From the NCBI RefSeq assembly GCF_902859745.1, contig NZ_CADIJW010000026.1:1-64000 (forward strand): a stretch of 64,000 nucleotides of DNA, given 5' to 3'. Both the position numbers and the translations under genes were made by a program. This document shows, in pieces, positions 48,928-58,303 of this stretch. The notes beneath the pieces were generated by a model. The model saw nothing but the letters and a program-made list of their open reading frames with translations, had not been told where the DNA came from and searched no databases. Each line of letters opens with the position of its first letter. The stretch's first letter is position 1. The DNA is from Achromobacter dolens (GTDB taxonomy: Bacteria > Pseudomonadota > Gammaproteobacteria > Burkholderiales > Burkholderiaceae_B).

Positions 48928-48961
48928 CTTACGATGTATCTTAAGATATAGGTCTTACGAT
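48928..48961. promoter_or_regulatory. Three CTTA(C/A)GAT repeats: YqjI-type operator candidate
   Basis: CTTACGAT (48928-48935), CTTAAGAT (48940-48947) and CTTACGAT (48954-48961) recur at 12 and 14 bp; the middle one is the core of the perfect palindrome TATCTTAAGATA. They lie 29-62 bp upstream of the PadR gene start in an AT-rich pocket, as expected for an autoregulatory operator. Confidence 0.6.
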
Positions 48962-49007
48962 ACACATACACGATTCCGGCCGTCAAGCCCCTTCTTGATT
49001 CCCGCCG

Positions 49008-49904
49008 CTATCGGCGCTCGTTGTCCAGCACGCCGGCGGCGATGCCGGCCACGATCAGCGCCATGCCCAGCAACAGCGGCGCACTCAGCGGCTCATGCAG
49101 CAGCGCCGCCGAGCACAGCAGGCCCACCACCGGCACGCCCAGCAGGCCGATCGCGGTGACGCCCGCGGGCAGGGACCGGTTCACGTTCACCGCCGCCCAA
49201 TAGGCCACGGCGATGCCAAACACCCCGCCGTAGCCCAGCAGCCAGGCCAGGTCCGCATGCCATAGCACGCGCGGCGCGCCCTCCGCCGCCCAGGCCACCG
49301 CGGCCAGCACGCCGGAGGCCAGCAGCGCCTGCCAGAACGCCAACTCGAACGGCGGCGTGACCCAGCGATGCGCGCGCACGTAGACGATATTGGCGGCCCA
49401 GCACAGCGCCGCGAGCAGCACCAGGCCGTTGCCAAACACCGCCTCGTGATTGCCCCAGTCGAACGCCAACGGATTGAAAATGACGGCCAGCCCGAGCACG
49501 CCCAGCGCCAGCCCCAGTTGCCGTCCGCGTCCGATCGGCTCGCCCAGGAACACGCGGGCGGCGGGAATGACCCACAGCGGCGTGGTGTAGGCCAGCACCA
49601 CCGAGCGGCCGGCCGGCACGTATTGCAGTCCGAGGCTGACGAGCGCGGCGAACGCGCCCATGTGCAGCAGGCCCACGCTCAGGATCACCGGAATGTCGGC
49701 CTTGACCGGCCACGCCACGCGCCGCAGCGCCAGGCCCAGCGCCAGCAACGCGGCGGTGCCGACGACGCTGCGCGCGGCCACCGCCCAGATCGGGGTCATG
49801 TATTGCAGCAGCAGTTTGCTGACGACCCAGGTGAGCCCCCAGGCCAGCACCACCACGATGAGCAGCGACAAGGCCTGGCGGCGAGGCAGGATTTCAGTGG
49901 ACAT
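49008..49904 (-). CDS. EamA/DMT-superfamily transporter
   Basis: A 298-residue permease with ten membrane segments in two EamA halves: LLIVVVLAWGLTWVVSK start, the PIWAVAARSVVGTAALL helix, GRSVVLAYTTPLWVIPAA and the second-half mirror RSLPAGVTAIGLLGVPVVGLL. Such carriers export amino acids or other metabolites. Substrate unknown. Transcribed alone. Confidence 0.83.
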   Translation of the reverse strand: MSTEILPRRQALSLLIVVVLAWGLTWVVSKLLLQYMTPIWAVAARSVVGTAALLALGLALRRVAWPVKADIPVILSVGLLHMGAFAALVSLGLQYVPAGRSVVLAYTTPLWVIPAARVFLGEPIGRGRQLGLALGVLGLAVIFNPLAFDWGNHEAVFGNGLVLLAALCWAANIVYVRAHRWVTPPFELAFWQALLASGVLAAVAWAAEGAPRVLWHADLAWLLGYGGVFGIAVAYWAAVNVNRSLPAGVTAIGLLGVPVVGLLCSAALLHEPLSAPLLLGMALIVAGIAAGVLDNERR

Positions 49905-49977
49905 GGCGTGGGCGGAAGTGGCGGATCGCCCCGACTATAGAAGCGCGCCGCGCCCCCGCCGTAGAACCACGCGGCGC

Positions 49978-50904
49978 CTAATCTCTGGAGCCACGCACGG
50001 CCGCGCGCGGCTTGCGCGCCAGCCAGCGCGCGAAGGCCATGGCCTGCGGCTCGTCCGGCGCGGGCGCGTACACCACCAGGCGCAGGTGGCGGCTTTCATC
50101 GACCGACAGGGTGGAATGCTCGAACGCCACCTCTCCCAGCGTCGGCAGGCGCAGGCTGCGCACGCCCATGCAGGCGCCGTGCACGTCGTGCTCGCGCCAC
50201 CAGGCCTTGAACTCGGGCGCGACGCGCTCCAGTTCGTCGACCAGTTCGGTGATGTCCGGCGCGCCCGAGGCCGAGGCGAAATCGCGCCGGAAGGTGGACA
50301 GCATGGCCGGCGCCTGAGCCGGCCAATCGACGAACAGTTCGCGCATCGCCGGATCCACGAACAGCATCCACAGCAGGTTGCGCCGCCCCGTCGGCTGCGC
50401 GCCGAAACCGAACACGCGTTCGGCGGCGGCATTCCACACCACCACGTCCCAGCGCAGGTTGAGGATGTAGGCGGGACGCGCGGGCAGGTCGTCCATCAGG
50501 CGCCGCACCTGCGGCGGCACGGTGCACCAGGTGCGCCCCGGTTCCGCCGGCGGACGCTGGTGCGCCAGCAGGTACAGGTGGCGTCGTTCCGCCGCGTCCA
50601 GCCGCAGCACGCGCGCCAGGCTCTCCAGGAAGGTGGCCGACACGCTGATATTGCGGCCCTGCTCGAACCAGGTGTACCAGGCCAGGCCGACGCCGGCCAG
50701 CGCCGCCACTTCCTCGCGCCGCAGGCCAGGGGTGCGCCGGCGGCCGCCGGCGGGCAGGCCCAGCGCGGCCGGACTCAGGCGCTCGCGGCGCAGCCGCAGG
50801 AATTCGGCGAGGTCGGCGCGCGTACGGTCCAGGCGCTGCGCGCCCGTGTCGAGCGCGCCGGTGCGCGGCGCGGGCGCGGCGTCATGCGAAGGGGAACGGG
50901 GCAT
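49978..50904 (-). CDS. XRE regulator with MmyB-like ligand-binding domain
   Basis: A 308-residue regulator: a helix-turn-helix (about 28-105, LRLRRERLSPAALGLP...RRTPGLRREEVAALAGVGLAWYTWFEQGR in outline) and a C-terminal MmyB-type PAS-like domain (YILNLRWDVVVWNAAAERVFG). This family binds fatty-acid-like ligands and often represses a divergent exporter. Here a DHA2 exporter is divergent with a shared 95-bp region. Confidence 0.85.
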   Translation of the reverse strand: MPRSPSHDAAPAPRTGALDTGAQRLDRTRADLAEFLRLRRERLSPAALGLPAGGRRRTPGLRREEVAALAGVGLAWYTWFEQGRNISVSATFLESLARVLRLDAAERRHLYLLAHQRPPAEPGRTWCTVPPQVRRLMDDLPARPAYILNLRWDVVVWNAAAERVFGFGAQPTGRRNLLWMLFVDPAMRELFVDWPAQAPAMLSTFRRDFASASGAPDITELVDELERVAPEFKAWWREHDVHGACMGVRSLRLPTLGEVAFEHSTLSVDESRHLRLVVYAPAPDEPQAMAFARWLARKPRAAVRGSRD

Positions 50905-50906
50905 AG

Positions 50907-50927
50907 GCTATTGCCTTCAGTAATAGC
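50907..50927. promoter_or_regulatory. GCTATT-N9-AATAGC operator candidate
   Basis: A perfect 6-bp inverted repeat with 9-bp spacer next to the XRE start; a TATAAG -10 (50944-50949) faces the exporter gene. Suits control of both divergent genes by the XRE protein. Confidence 0.5.
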
Positions 50928-50999
50928 ATAAACGGCTAAATTGTATAAGTCTGGAACAGCCCACAGAATAGCGCCAATCCCCACTCCCGCGGCCTGTCC

Positions 51000-52445
51000 A
51001 TGCCCTGCGCCACCCTGCCCTCGCCCTGCCCCGACACCTCCGCCCGCCCCGCCACGCCGGGCCCGCTCGGCCTGGCCGTGCTGCTGTCCGGCGGCTTCAT
51101 CACGATCTTCGACCTGTTCGTGGTCAACGTCGCCATCCCCAGCATGCAGCACACGCTGTCGGCCAGCTTCGCACAGATCAATTTCATCATCGTCGCCTAC
51201 GAGCTGGCCTATGGCGTGCTGCTGATCGCCGGCAGCCGGCTCGGCGACCGCCATGGCCGCCGGCGCCTGTTCATGCTGGGCATGGCCGGCTTCGCGCTGG
51301 CCTCGGCGCTGTGCGGGCTGGCGCCCGATGCCAACACGCTGATCGGCGCGCGCGTGCTGCAGGGCGTGGCGGCGGCCATGCTGTTCCCGCAGGTCTACGC
51401 GCTGATCCGCGTCAGCTACGACGGCCACGCGCGCCGCCGCGCCTTCGGCCTGCTCGGCATGACGCTGGGGCTGGCGGCCATCGCCGGCCAGGTGCTGGGC
51501 GGCTGGATCGTGCACGCCGACCTGTTCGGCCTGGCGTGGCGCACGATCTTCCTGGTGAACGTGCCGCTTGGCGTGCTGGCCTGGCGGCTGGCGCGCCACA
51601 TCCCCGAATCGCGCGACGCCGCCGGCGCGCCGATGGACTGGGGCGGCTCGGCGCTGGTCGGCGCGGGACTGGGCCTGTTGCTGCTGGCGCTGGTCGAAGG
51701 CCCGGCGCGCCATTGGCCCGTGTGGACGCTGGCCTGCGGCGCGGCGGCGGTCGCGTTGCTGGCGCTGTTCGTGTGGACGCAGCGCCGTGCCGGCGCCGCC
51801 GGGCGCGTGCCACTGGTCGATACGGCGCTGCTGGCGCAACCGCGATTCGCGGCAGGCTGCCTGCTGGTGACGCTGGTGTTCTCCACCGCCAGCGCGATGT
51901 TCCTGTGCTACGCCCTGCTGTTGCAGACCGGGCTGGGCGTGGACGCGCTGACGGCGGGCGCGGTGTTCGCGCCCGCCAGCGTCGGCTTCGTGGCGGGCTC
52001 GATGGCCGCGCCGCGACTCGTGGCGCGCTTCGGCACGCGCGCCATCATGGTGGCCGCGATGCTGTACGGCGGCGCCACGGCCGCGTTGATGTGGCAGGTG
52101 GACGCGGCCGGCGCCCTGCTCGCGCCTTGGTCGCTGGTGCCGGCGCTGATCTGGCTGGGCGCCGCGCAGGGCGCGGTCAATACACCGCTGGTCAACCTCG
52201 CGCTGGGGTTGGTGCAGGACCATCACGCGGGCATGGCCGCCGGCGTGGTCTCGACGCTGCAACAGGTCGGCGCGGCGCTGGGCGTGTCCGCCGCCGGCAT
52301 GCTGTTCAGCGGCGCGCTGGACGCGCACGCCGACGCGGCGCTCGGCGATCGCTATGCGCGCGCGTTCGCCAGCGCCATGCAGTTCAACGTGGCGGCGATC
52401 GCCGCGTCGGTATTGCTGCTGTGGTGGCTGGGTCGGCGGCGCTGA
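51000..52445 (+). CDS. DHA2-family MFS drug exporter (14 TM)
   Basis: A 481-residue permease with about 14 hydrophobic segments. The LSGGFITIFDLFVVNVAIPSM start, motif A GSRLGDRHGRRRLFMLG, and motif C-like GMTLGLAAIAGQVLGGWI mark the DHA2 (EmrB/QacA) group of proton-driven multidrug exporters. Regulated most likely by the divergent XRE protein. The exported compound is unknown. Confidence 0.86.
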   Translation: MPCATLPSPCPDTSARPATPGPLGLAVLLSGGFITIFDLFVVNVAIPSMQHTLSASFAQINFIIVAYELAYGVLLIAGSRLGDRHGRRRLFMLGMAGFALASALCGLAPDANTLIGARVLQGVAAAMLFPQVYALIRVSYDGHARRRAFGLLGMTLGLAAIAGQVLGGWIVHADLFGLAWRTIFLVNVPLGVLAWRLARHIPESRDAAGAPMDWGGSALVGAGLGLLLLALVEGPARHWPVWTLACGAAAVALLALFVWTQRRAGAAGRVPLVDTALLAQPRFAAGCLLVTLVFSTASAMFLCYALLLQTGLGVDALTAGAVFAPASVGFVAGSMAAPRLVARFGTRAIMVAAMLYGGATAALMWQVDAAGALLAPWSLVPALIWLGAAQGAVNTPLVNLALGLVQDHHAGMAAGVVSTLQQVGAALGVSAAGMLFSGALDAHADAALGDRYARAFASAMQFNVAAIAASVLLLWWLGRRR

Positions 52446-52446
52446 C

Positions 52447-53253
52447 CTAGCCCGCCGACAATTCGCGCGCGCGTTGCTCGGCCTTGAGCGCCGCCTCGGT
52501 AATGGCGGGCGCCACGCCCGCCTCGCGCAGATGCGCCAGCGCGGCGTAGGTGGTGCCGCCCTTTGAGGTCACGCGTTCCTGCAGTTCGACCAGGGGCGCT
52601 TCGTCGCGCGCGGCCAGCTCGGCCGCGCCGCGAAACGCCGCCACCGACAGGCGACGCGCATCGACCGCGCCAAAGCCCAGCGCCAGCGCCGCCTTTTCCA
52701 GCGCCGCCATGAAATGGAACACATAGCCCGGACCGCTGCCGGTCACGGCGGTGACCGCGTCGATCAGGGTTTCGCGATCGACCCAGATGCGCTCGCCCAC
52801 GGCGGCGAACAACGCGTCCACCTGCTCGCGCTGCGCCGCGCCGCAGGCCTGGCTGGCGTACAGGCCCGTCATGCCCAGCCCGACCTTGGCCGGCGTGTTG
52901 GGCATGGCGCGCACGATACGGGCATGGCCGTCCAGCCATTGCGACAGCGCGCTGAGATTGACCCCCGCCGCGATGCTGACCACCGTCGTCTGCGCGCGTA
53001 GATGCGCCTGGACTTGCCCGCACGCCTCGCGCAACACCTGCGGCTTGGTCGCCAGCACGCACAGCGCCGCGTCGGCGATCTCGGCGCCGACGCTCTCGCG
53101 GCAGTTCACGCCGCGCGCGAGCAGGCCGGCGCGGGTGGGCTCGAAGGGTTCGATCACCAGGAAATCCGCCAACTGGCGGCCCTGTTCGAGCAATCCTTCG
53201 ATGATGGCGCTAGCCATGTTGCCGCCGCCGATGAAGACGATTTTTTCTTGCAT
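52447..53253 (-). CDS. proC: Pyrroline-5-carboxylate reductase
   Basis: A 268-residue ProC: NAD(P) motif IVFIGGGNMASAIIEGL, AMPNTPAKVGLG and the C-terminal signature VTSKGGTTYAALAHLREAG. It catalyses the last step of proline synthesis (pyrroline-5-carboxylate to proline). It sits 17 bp downstream of the FMN dehydrogenase on the same strand and may be co-transcribed with it, which is not its usual context. Confidence 0.93.
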   Translation of the reverse strand: MQEKIVFIGGGNMASAIIEGLLEQGRQLADFLVIEPFEPTRAGLLARGVNCRESVGAEIADAALCVLATKPQVLREACGQVQAHLRAQTTVVSIAAGVNLSALSQWLDGHARIVRAMPNTPAKVGLGMTGLYASQACGAAQREQVDALFAAVGERIWVDRETLIDAVTAVTGSGPGYVFHFMAALEKAALALGFGAVDARRLSVAAFRGAAELAARDEAPLVELQERVTSKGGTTYAALAHLREAGVAPAITEAALKAEQRARELSAG

Positions 53254-53270
53254 GATCCTGATTCCTTTCC

Positions 53271-54419
53271 TCAATCGAAAATGGCCCGGCGCCTGCGCAC
53301 CGCCGTGGCGTCCAGCGCGCCAATGCGCGTGCGTCCCAGCAACCGCAATGTGTTTTCCAGCTCGGCGCGCAGGATCGCCAGCACCTCGCCCGCGCCGCGC
53401 GGCCCGCGGCCCGCCAGCCCATACAGCGGCGCGCGGCCCAGCAGCACCGCGCGCGCGCCCAGCGCCGCCGCCTTGGCGATATCGCTGCCGCGCCGCACCC
53501 CGCCATCCACCAGCACTTCGAGCGACTGCCCCAGTTCGGCCGCGACCTCCGGCAGGACTTCGAGCGGGCAGGGAGCGCATTCCAACTGCCTGCCGCCATG
53601 GTTGGACAGCACGATGCCGTCCACGCCGCGCGCCTTGGCCCGGCGCGCATCGGCCAGCGTCTGGATGCCCTTGATGACGATGCGGCCGCGCCACCGCCGG
53701 CGCAGCCAGTCGATGTCATCCCAGGTCAAGGCCAGGTCCATCTGCCGGCTCAGGGCGGACGCCTGTTCGGAGATGTTCTCCCGCGCGTTGGAACTGACGG
53801 CCAGGTTCTTCAGTTGCGGCCCGCCACCGCGCAGCATGCGCCAGCACCAGCCCGGATGCGCCGCCAGGTCCAGCAGCAAGCGGCCGGAAGGACGCAGCGG
53901 CAGTTGGAAGCCGTTGCGCTTGTCATGGTCGCGATTGCCATGCACCGGCACGTCGACCGTCAGGAACAGCGCCGTGTAGCCGCTGCCCCAGGCCCGGTCC
54001 ATCAGGTGTTCGGCGATGCGGCGGTCGCGCTGCACGTACAACTGCAACCACAGCTCGCCCGCGCCCGCCGCGCGCACTTCTTCCAGCAGCGAGGTCGATG
54101 CGGTGGACAGCACGAACGGCAGCCCCGCTCGATGCGCGGCGCGCGCCAGGTGCACGTCCGCGTCGGGCCAGAACAGCCCGTTCAGGCCCGTCGGCCCGAC
54201 GATCGCGGGCATGGCCGCGGCCGCGCCCAGGACGGTGGTTTGCAGATGGCAGTCGGTGACGTCCGCCAGCACCTCGGGCACGAATTCCAGCGCGCCGAAG
54301 GCGGCCACGTTGCGCCGCAACGAGGCGCCGTCCTCTGCGCCCCCGTCCAGATAATCGAAGGCCAGCCGCGGCAGTCGCTTGCGCGCCTGCGCCCGGTAAT
54401 CCATCACGCTGGGCAGCAT
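53271..54419 (-). CDS. FMN-dependent alpha-hydroxy-acid dehydrogenase
   Basis: A 382-residue flavoenzyme of the L-lactate/mandelate dehydrogenase group: FDYLDGGAEDGASLRRN start, PAIVGPTGLNGLFWPDAD, LTVDVPVHGNRDHDKRNGF, the Lys in VIKGIQTLADA and the catalytic His in LSNHGGRQLE, ending VDGGVRRGSDIAKAAALGA. It oxidises an S-2-hydroxy acid to the 2-oxo acid. It is divergent from an FAD dehydrogenase that typically takes the R-form, so the locus may handle both enantiomers of one compound. Confidence 0.87.
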   Translation of the reverse strand: MLPSVMDYRAQARKRLPRLAFDYLDGGAEDGASLRRNVAAFGALEFVPEVLADVTDCHLQTTVLGAAAAMPAIVGPTGLNGLFWPDADVHLARAAHRAGLPFVLSTASTSLLEEVRAAGAGELWLQLYVQRDRRIAEHLMDRAWGSGYTALFLTVDVPVHGNRDHDKRNGFQLPLRPSGRLLLDLAAHPGWCWRMLRGGGPQLKNLAVSSNARENISEQASALSRQMDLALTWDDIDWLRRRWRGRIVIKGIQTLADARRAKARGVDGIVLSNHGGRQLECAPCPLEVLPEVAAELGQSLEVLVDGGVRRGSDIAKAAALGARAVLLGRAPLYGLAGRGPRGAGEVLAILRAELENTLRLLGRTRIGALDATAVRRRRAIFD

Positions 54420-54543
54420 TTCTCTTCCTTGTTGCCGGGAATCCGATTAAATTACATATCGAACGTATCGATTGTATTTCGATTGTTTTTTAGACGATTG
54501 CCCGGATGTTCCGCCCTAGGACATACCCTCAATTCAATCGTTA

Positions 54544-54582
54544 TACGATTACTTAAATCGAAAAGCGATTTAAGTAATCGTA
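54544..54582. promoter_or_regulatory. 17-bp perfect palindrome in the divergent catabolic promoter region
   Basis: Arms TACGATTACTTAAATCG (54544-54560) and CGATTTAAGTAATCGTA (54566-54582) flank AAAAG. It lies 56 bp before the FAD dehydrogenase start in a 219-bp AT-rich divergent region that also has repeated ATCGA/CGATTG motifs (54455-54495). A strong operator, most likely for the IclR protein of this locus; it would also form a stable RNA hairpin. Confidence 0.65.
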
Positions 54583-54638
54583 TGCTGTGTCTCAACGTGA
54601 TCGGCTTTTCTACCCCCGATCTCCATGGGACGACAGAC

Positions 54639-56066
54639 ATGACCACAGGCACCTCCCTGCTCGATGCGCTCATCCAGGCCTTGGGCGACAGCGCGATCCT
54701 GCGCACCGACACCGACATGGCCGGCTACACCGAAGACTGGCGCGGCCGCTACAAGGGCGCGGCGCTCTGCGTGGCCCTGCCGAATTCCACGCAGCAGGTC
54801 GCCGACATCGTGCGCCTGTGCAACGCCCACGCCACCCCCGTGCTGCCGCAAGGCGGCAACACCAGCCTGTGCGGCGGCGCGGTGCCGGACGAAGCGGGCC
54901 CGCCCCCCGTCATCGTCAATCTCTCCCGCCTGCGCCAGATCCGCCGCGTGGACCCGGCCAACAACTCGATGGAAGTCGAAGCCGGCTGCGTGCTGGCCGC
55001 CGTGCAGCAGGCCGCCGCGGAACAAGGCCGCCTGTATCCCATCAGCCTGGGCGCGGAAGGTTCATGCCAGATCGGCGGCACCATCGCCACCAACGCCGGC
55101 GGCACCGGCGTGCTGCGCTACGGCAATACGCGCGACAACATCCTGGGCCTGGAGGTCGTGCTGCCCGACGGCTCCATCTGGAACGGCCTGACCGCCCTGC
55201 GCAAGAACAATACGGGTTTCGACCTGAAGCACCTGTTCATCGGCGCCGAAGGCACCTTGGGCATCGTGACCGCGGCCGTGCTGAAGCTGCACCCGCTGCC
55301 CACCCGCCACGCCATCGCCTGGCTGGCGCCCACCGATCCGCAGGCCGCGCTCGATATCCTGGGCCTGTTCCAGCAGCAGTGCGGCTCGCGCCTGTCCGCC
55401 TTCGAGATGATCGACAGCAATCAGTTGGACATCGTCATGGCGCACGTGCCCGGCCGCAAGAATCCGCTCAGTGGCGCGCATCCGTGGCATGTGCTGGTGG
55501 AGCTGTCGGACACCGGCAGCGGGACGGAACTGCAGGACGTGCTGCAGCAGATCCTGGAGCAGGCGTCCGAACAGGGCCTGCTGCACGATGCCGTGGTGGC
55601 CAGCAACGACAGCCAGCGCGCCGCGCTCTGGGAAGTCCGCCACAGCGTCTCGGAAGGCAACAAGAAAGCGGGCGTGGGCCTGACCACCGACAGCGCGGTG
55701 CCCGTCTCGAGCGTGCCGCGATTCATCGCCGCCGCCACCGACGCCGTGCGCCGCCTGGTGCCCGACCTGCCCATCCTGATCGTCGCCCACCTGGGCGACG
55801 GCAACGTCCACTTCATTCCGTTTTTCACGTTCGACGCGTGGAACGCGCTGCCCGAGCGCGACGCCATGGCGGCCGCCATCCGCCGCGCCGTCAACGACGT
55901 GGCCGATGCGCTGGGCGGCACCTTCAGCGCCGAGCATGGCGTGGGCCGCACGTCGCTGGCCGAAATGGCGCACTACAAGTCCCCGGTCGAACTGGCCATG
56001 ATGCGCACGCTGAAAGCCAGCTTCGATCCCGCCGCCCTCTTCAATCCCGGTCGCTTGCTGCCCTGA
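54639..56066 (+). CDS. FAD-linked oxidase/dehydrogenase (GlcD/DLD family)
   Basis: A 475-residue flavoprotein of the FAD-binding-4 type, as D-lactate, glycolate and D-2-hydroxyglutarate dehydrogenases. FAD site: LPQGGNTSLCGGAVP, SLGAEGSCQIGGTIATNAGG and RYGNTRDNILGLEVVLPDG; C-terminal HLGDGNVHFIPF and GGTFSAEHGVGR carry the catalytic His residues. It should oxidise an R-2-hydroxy acid. First gene of the rightward operon with transporter and aldolase genes. Confidence 0.87.
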   Translation: MTTGTSLLDALIQALGDSAILRTDTDMAGYTEDWRGRYKGAALCVALPNSTQQVADIVRLCNAHATPVLPQGGNTSLCGGAVPDEAGPPPVIVNLSRLRQIRRVDPANNSMEVEAGCVLAAVQQAAAEQGRLYPISLGAEGSCQIGGTIATNAGGTGVLRYGNTRDNILGLEVVLPDGSIWNGLTALRKNNTGFDLKHLFIGAEGTLGIVTAAVLKLHPLPTRHAIAWLAPTDPQAALDILGLFQQQCGSRLSAFEMIDSNQLDIVMAHVPGRKNPLSGAHPWHVLVELSDTGSGTELQDVLQQILEQASEQGLLHDAVVASNDSQRAALWEVRHSVSEGNKKAGVGLTTDSAVPVSSVPRFIAAATDAVRRLVPDLPILIVAHLGDGNVHFIPFFTFDAWNALPERDAMAAAIRRAVNDVADALGGTFSAEHGVGRTSLAEMAHYKSPVELAMMRTLKASFDPAALFNPGRLLP

Positions 56067-56105
56067 AGCCGCCCTTTCCGTCCGCCGTCCCGCTGGAGCC
56101 CTTCC

Positions 56106-57188
56106 ATGAAATCCACCTCCTACAACGCCTCGCGCCGCCGCGCGCTCAAGACCGCCGCCGCCGGCGTCGCCACCCTGGCCATGCCCATGATCTGGACGCC
56201 GTCGCGCGCGGCCTCCAAGCGCATCGTCGTGCGCGATGACGGCGGCATCTACAGCAAGGCCTATGGCGCGGTGTTCTACAAGCCGTTCACGGACGCCACC
56301 GGCATCCAGGTGGTGGGCGTGCAGGCCAACGCCGAGCCCACCGCGCAGATCCGCAGCATGGTGGACACCGGCAACTACACCTGGGACATGGCCAAGATCA
56401 GCCAGCCCGCCATCCTGATGCTCACCGAAGGCGGCAAGGTCTACCTGGAAAAACATGGCCTGGAATCCGACCCGGTCGTGGCCACCATCCCCAAGCAATA
56501 CATGTCTCCCTATGGCGTGGGCAACAACGTCTACACCACGGTGCTGGCCTATCGCACCGACGCCTTCAAGGGCCGCCGCGCCCCGGCGTCGTGGGCGGAC
56601 TTCTGGGACGTCAAGAACATCCCCGGCCGGCGCGGCCTGCGCAAGCATCCGTTCGACACCATCGAGGAAGCGTTGATGGCCGACGGCGTGCCGACCGACA
56701 AGGTCTACCCCTGCGACATCGACCGCGCCCTGGCCAGCCTGGACAAGATCAAGCCGTCGGTCGATGTGTGGTGGAACACCGGCGCGCAGGTCGAGCAGAT
56801 GCTGGGCTCCGGCGAAGTCGACATGATCGCCACCTGGGTCTCGCGCGCCCAATCGGCCATCGCCAACGGCGCGCCCGTGCAGATCGTGTGGGACCAGAAC
56901 ATCTGGGGCTGCGACAACTGGTCGATCCTGAAGGGCACGCCCAACGCCGACGCCTGCCGCGAATTCATCAAGTTCGCCTCGGACCCCAAGCGCCAGGCCG
57001 CGCTGGTCGAGTTCTTCGCCGCCGGCGTGACCCAACCCGCCGCGTTCGACCACATCAAGCCCGACGTGGCGCGCAATTGCCCCACCCACCCCGACAACAT
57101 CAAGACCGGCCTGCACATCAACGCCGCCTACTGGCTGGACAAGCAGCGCGACGTGCTCGAGCGCTTCAACGGTTGGGTCTTGAAGTAA
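56106..57188 (+). CDS. PotD/F-type ABC transporter binding protein with Tat signal
   Basis: A 360-residue periplasmic binding protein (SBP_bac_8-like) with a twin-arginine signal (SRRRALKTAAAGVATLAMP). Features such as GGIYSKAYGAVFYKPFTDATGIQVV and the DNWSILKGTPNADACREFIKFASDP region match polyamine-type binding proteins, a family that also binds phosphonates, opines and organic acids. It supplies the transporter encoded by the next two genes. Given the enzymes around, a hydroxy-acid-related substrate is more likely than a polyamine. Confidence 0.85.
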   Translation: MKSTSYNASRRRALKTAAAGVATLAMPMIWTPSRAASKRIVVRDDGGIYSKAYGAVFYKPFTDATGIQVVGVQANAEPTAQIRSMVDTGNYTWDMAKISQPAILMLTEGGKVYLEKHGLESDPVVATIPKQYMSPYGVGNNVYTTVLAYRTDAFKGRRAPASWADFWDVKNIPGRRGLRKHPFDTIEEALMADGVPTDKVYPCDIDRALASLDKIKPSVDVWWNTGAQVEQMLGSGEVDMIATWVSRAQSAIANGAPVQIVWDQNIWGCDNWSILKGTPNADACREFIKFASDPKRQAALVEFFAAGVTQPAAFDHIKPDVARNCPTHPDNIKTGLHINAAYWLDKQRDVLERFNGWVLK

Positions 57189-57210
57189 CACCTTGCATAC
57201 GCCGAACACC

Positions 57211-58299
57211 ATGTCTTCTTCCAATCTGCAGATCTCGGGCCTGGGCAAGCGCTACGGCGATTTCGTCGCCCTGGCGCCCACGCACCTGGATGTCGCCCGC
57301 GGCGAATTCCTGACCCTGCTGGGCCCGTCCGGGTCCGGCAAGACCACGCTGCTGAGCCTGATCGCGGGCCTGGCCAGGCCCGACGAAGGCCGCGTGCTGA
57401 TCGACGGCAACGACGTCACCCACGGCGCGCCGTACGAGCGGGACATCGGCATGGTGTTCCAGAACTATGCGCTGTTCCCGCACATGACCATCCTGGAGAA
57501 CATCGCCTTTCCGCTGAAGATGCGCAAGGTGCCGGCGGCCGAGGCGAAGCGGCGCGCGCAGGAAGCGCTGGACATGGTGCGGCTGCCGCAGGTCGGCGCG
57601 CGCCTGCCGCGCGAACTGTCGGGCGGCCAGCAGCAGCGCATCGCGCTGGCGCGCTGCATGGTCTACCGCCCCGCGATCATCCTGATGGACGAACCGCTGG
57701 GCGCGCTGGACAAGAAGCTGCGCGACCAGATGCAACTGGAGATCAAGCGCATCCACCGCGAACTGGGCACCACCATCGTCTACGTGACGCATGACCAGGA
57801 AGAAGCCATGACCATGTCCGACCGCATCTGCCTGATGAATGGCGGCGCGATCGAGCAACTGGGCACGCCAGCCGACCTGTACTTCCGCCCGCGCACCCTG
57901 TTCGTGGCGGACTTCCTGGGCGAATCCAACCTGCTGCAGGGCGAGGTCACGGCCATCGACGGCCCTACCTTGACGGTCAAATTGGCGCAGCAGGGCGTCA
58001 CCGGACAGGCCCTGTCCAACGGCGCCGCGATCAAGGTCGGCCAGAAGGTCACGTTGATGGTGCGGCCACAGAACCTGCAGGCCGGCCCCGCCCGGGAGCA
58101 CGGCCAGGCCCTGACCGGCAGGCTGCTCGACGTGATGGTGACCGGCAGCCTGACCAAGCTCTATCTGGATTCGGGCGCGCCCGACAGCGCCCCGCTCGTG
58201 GTCGCCTACCCGACGCGCCGCCAGGCCGAGCAGTACGCCATCGGCCAGCCGCTGTCGGTGACCTGGCAGGCCGCCGACGCGGTCGCCATCGCGGAGTGA
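57211..58299 (+). CDS. PotA-like ABC transporter ATP-binding protein
   Basis: A 362-residue ATPase: Walker A GPSGSGKTT, Q-loop MVFQNYALFPHMTI, signature LSGGQQQRIALARC, Walker B IILMDEPLGALD, H-loop VTHDQ, and a C-terminal TOBE domain (LMVRPQNLQ). It energises the adjoining permease. The ATG at 57211 is used; a TTG at 57193 is in frame. Confidence 0.9.
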   Translation: MSSSNLQISGLGKRYGDFVALAPTHLDVARGEFLTLLGPSGSGKTTLLSLIAGLARPDEGRVLIDGNDVTHGAPYERDIGMVFQNYALFPHMTILENIAFPLKMRKVPAAEAKRRAQEALDMVRLPQVGARLPRELSGGQQQRIALARCMVYRPAIILMDEPLGALDKKLRDQMQLEIKRIHRELGTTIVYVTHDQEEAMTMSDRICLMNGGAIEQLGTPADLYFRPRTLFVADFLGESNLLQGEVTAIDGPTLTVKLAQQGVTGQALSNGAAIKVGQKVTLMVRPQNLQAGPAREHGQALTGRLLDVMVTGSLTKLYLDSGAPDSAPLVVAYPTRRQAEQYAIGQPLSVTWQAADAVAIAE

Positions 58300-58303
58300 C
58301 CGC

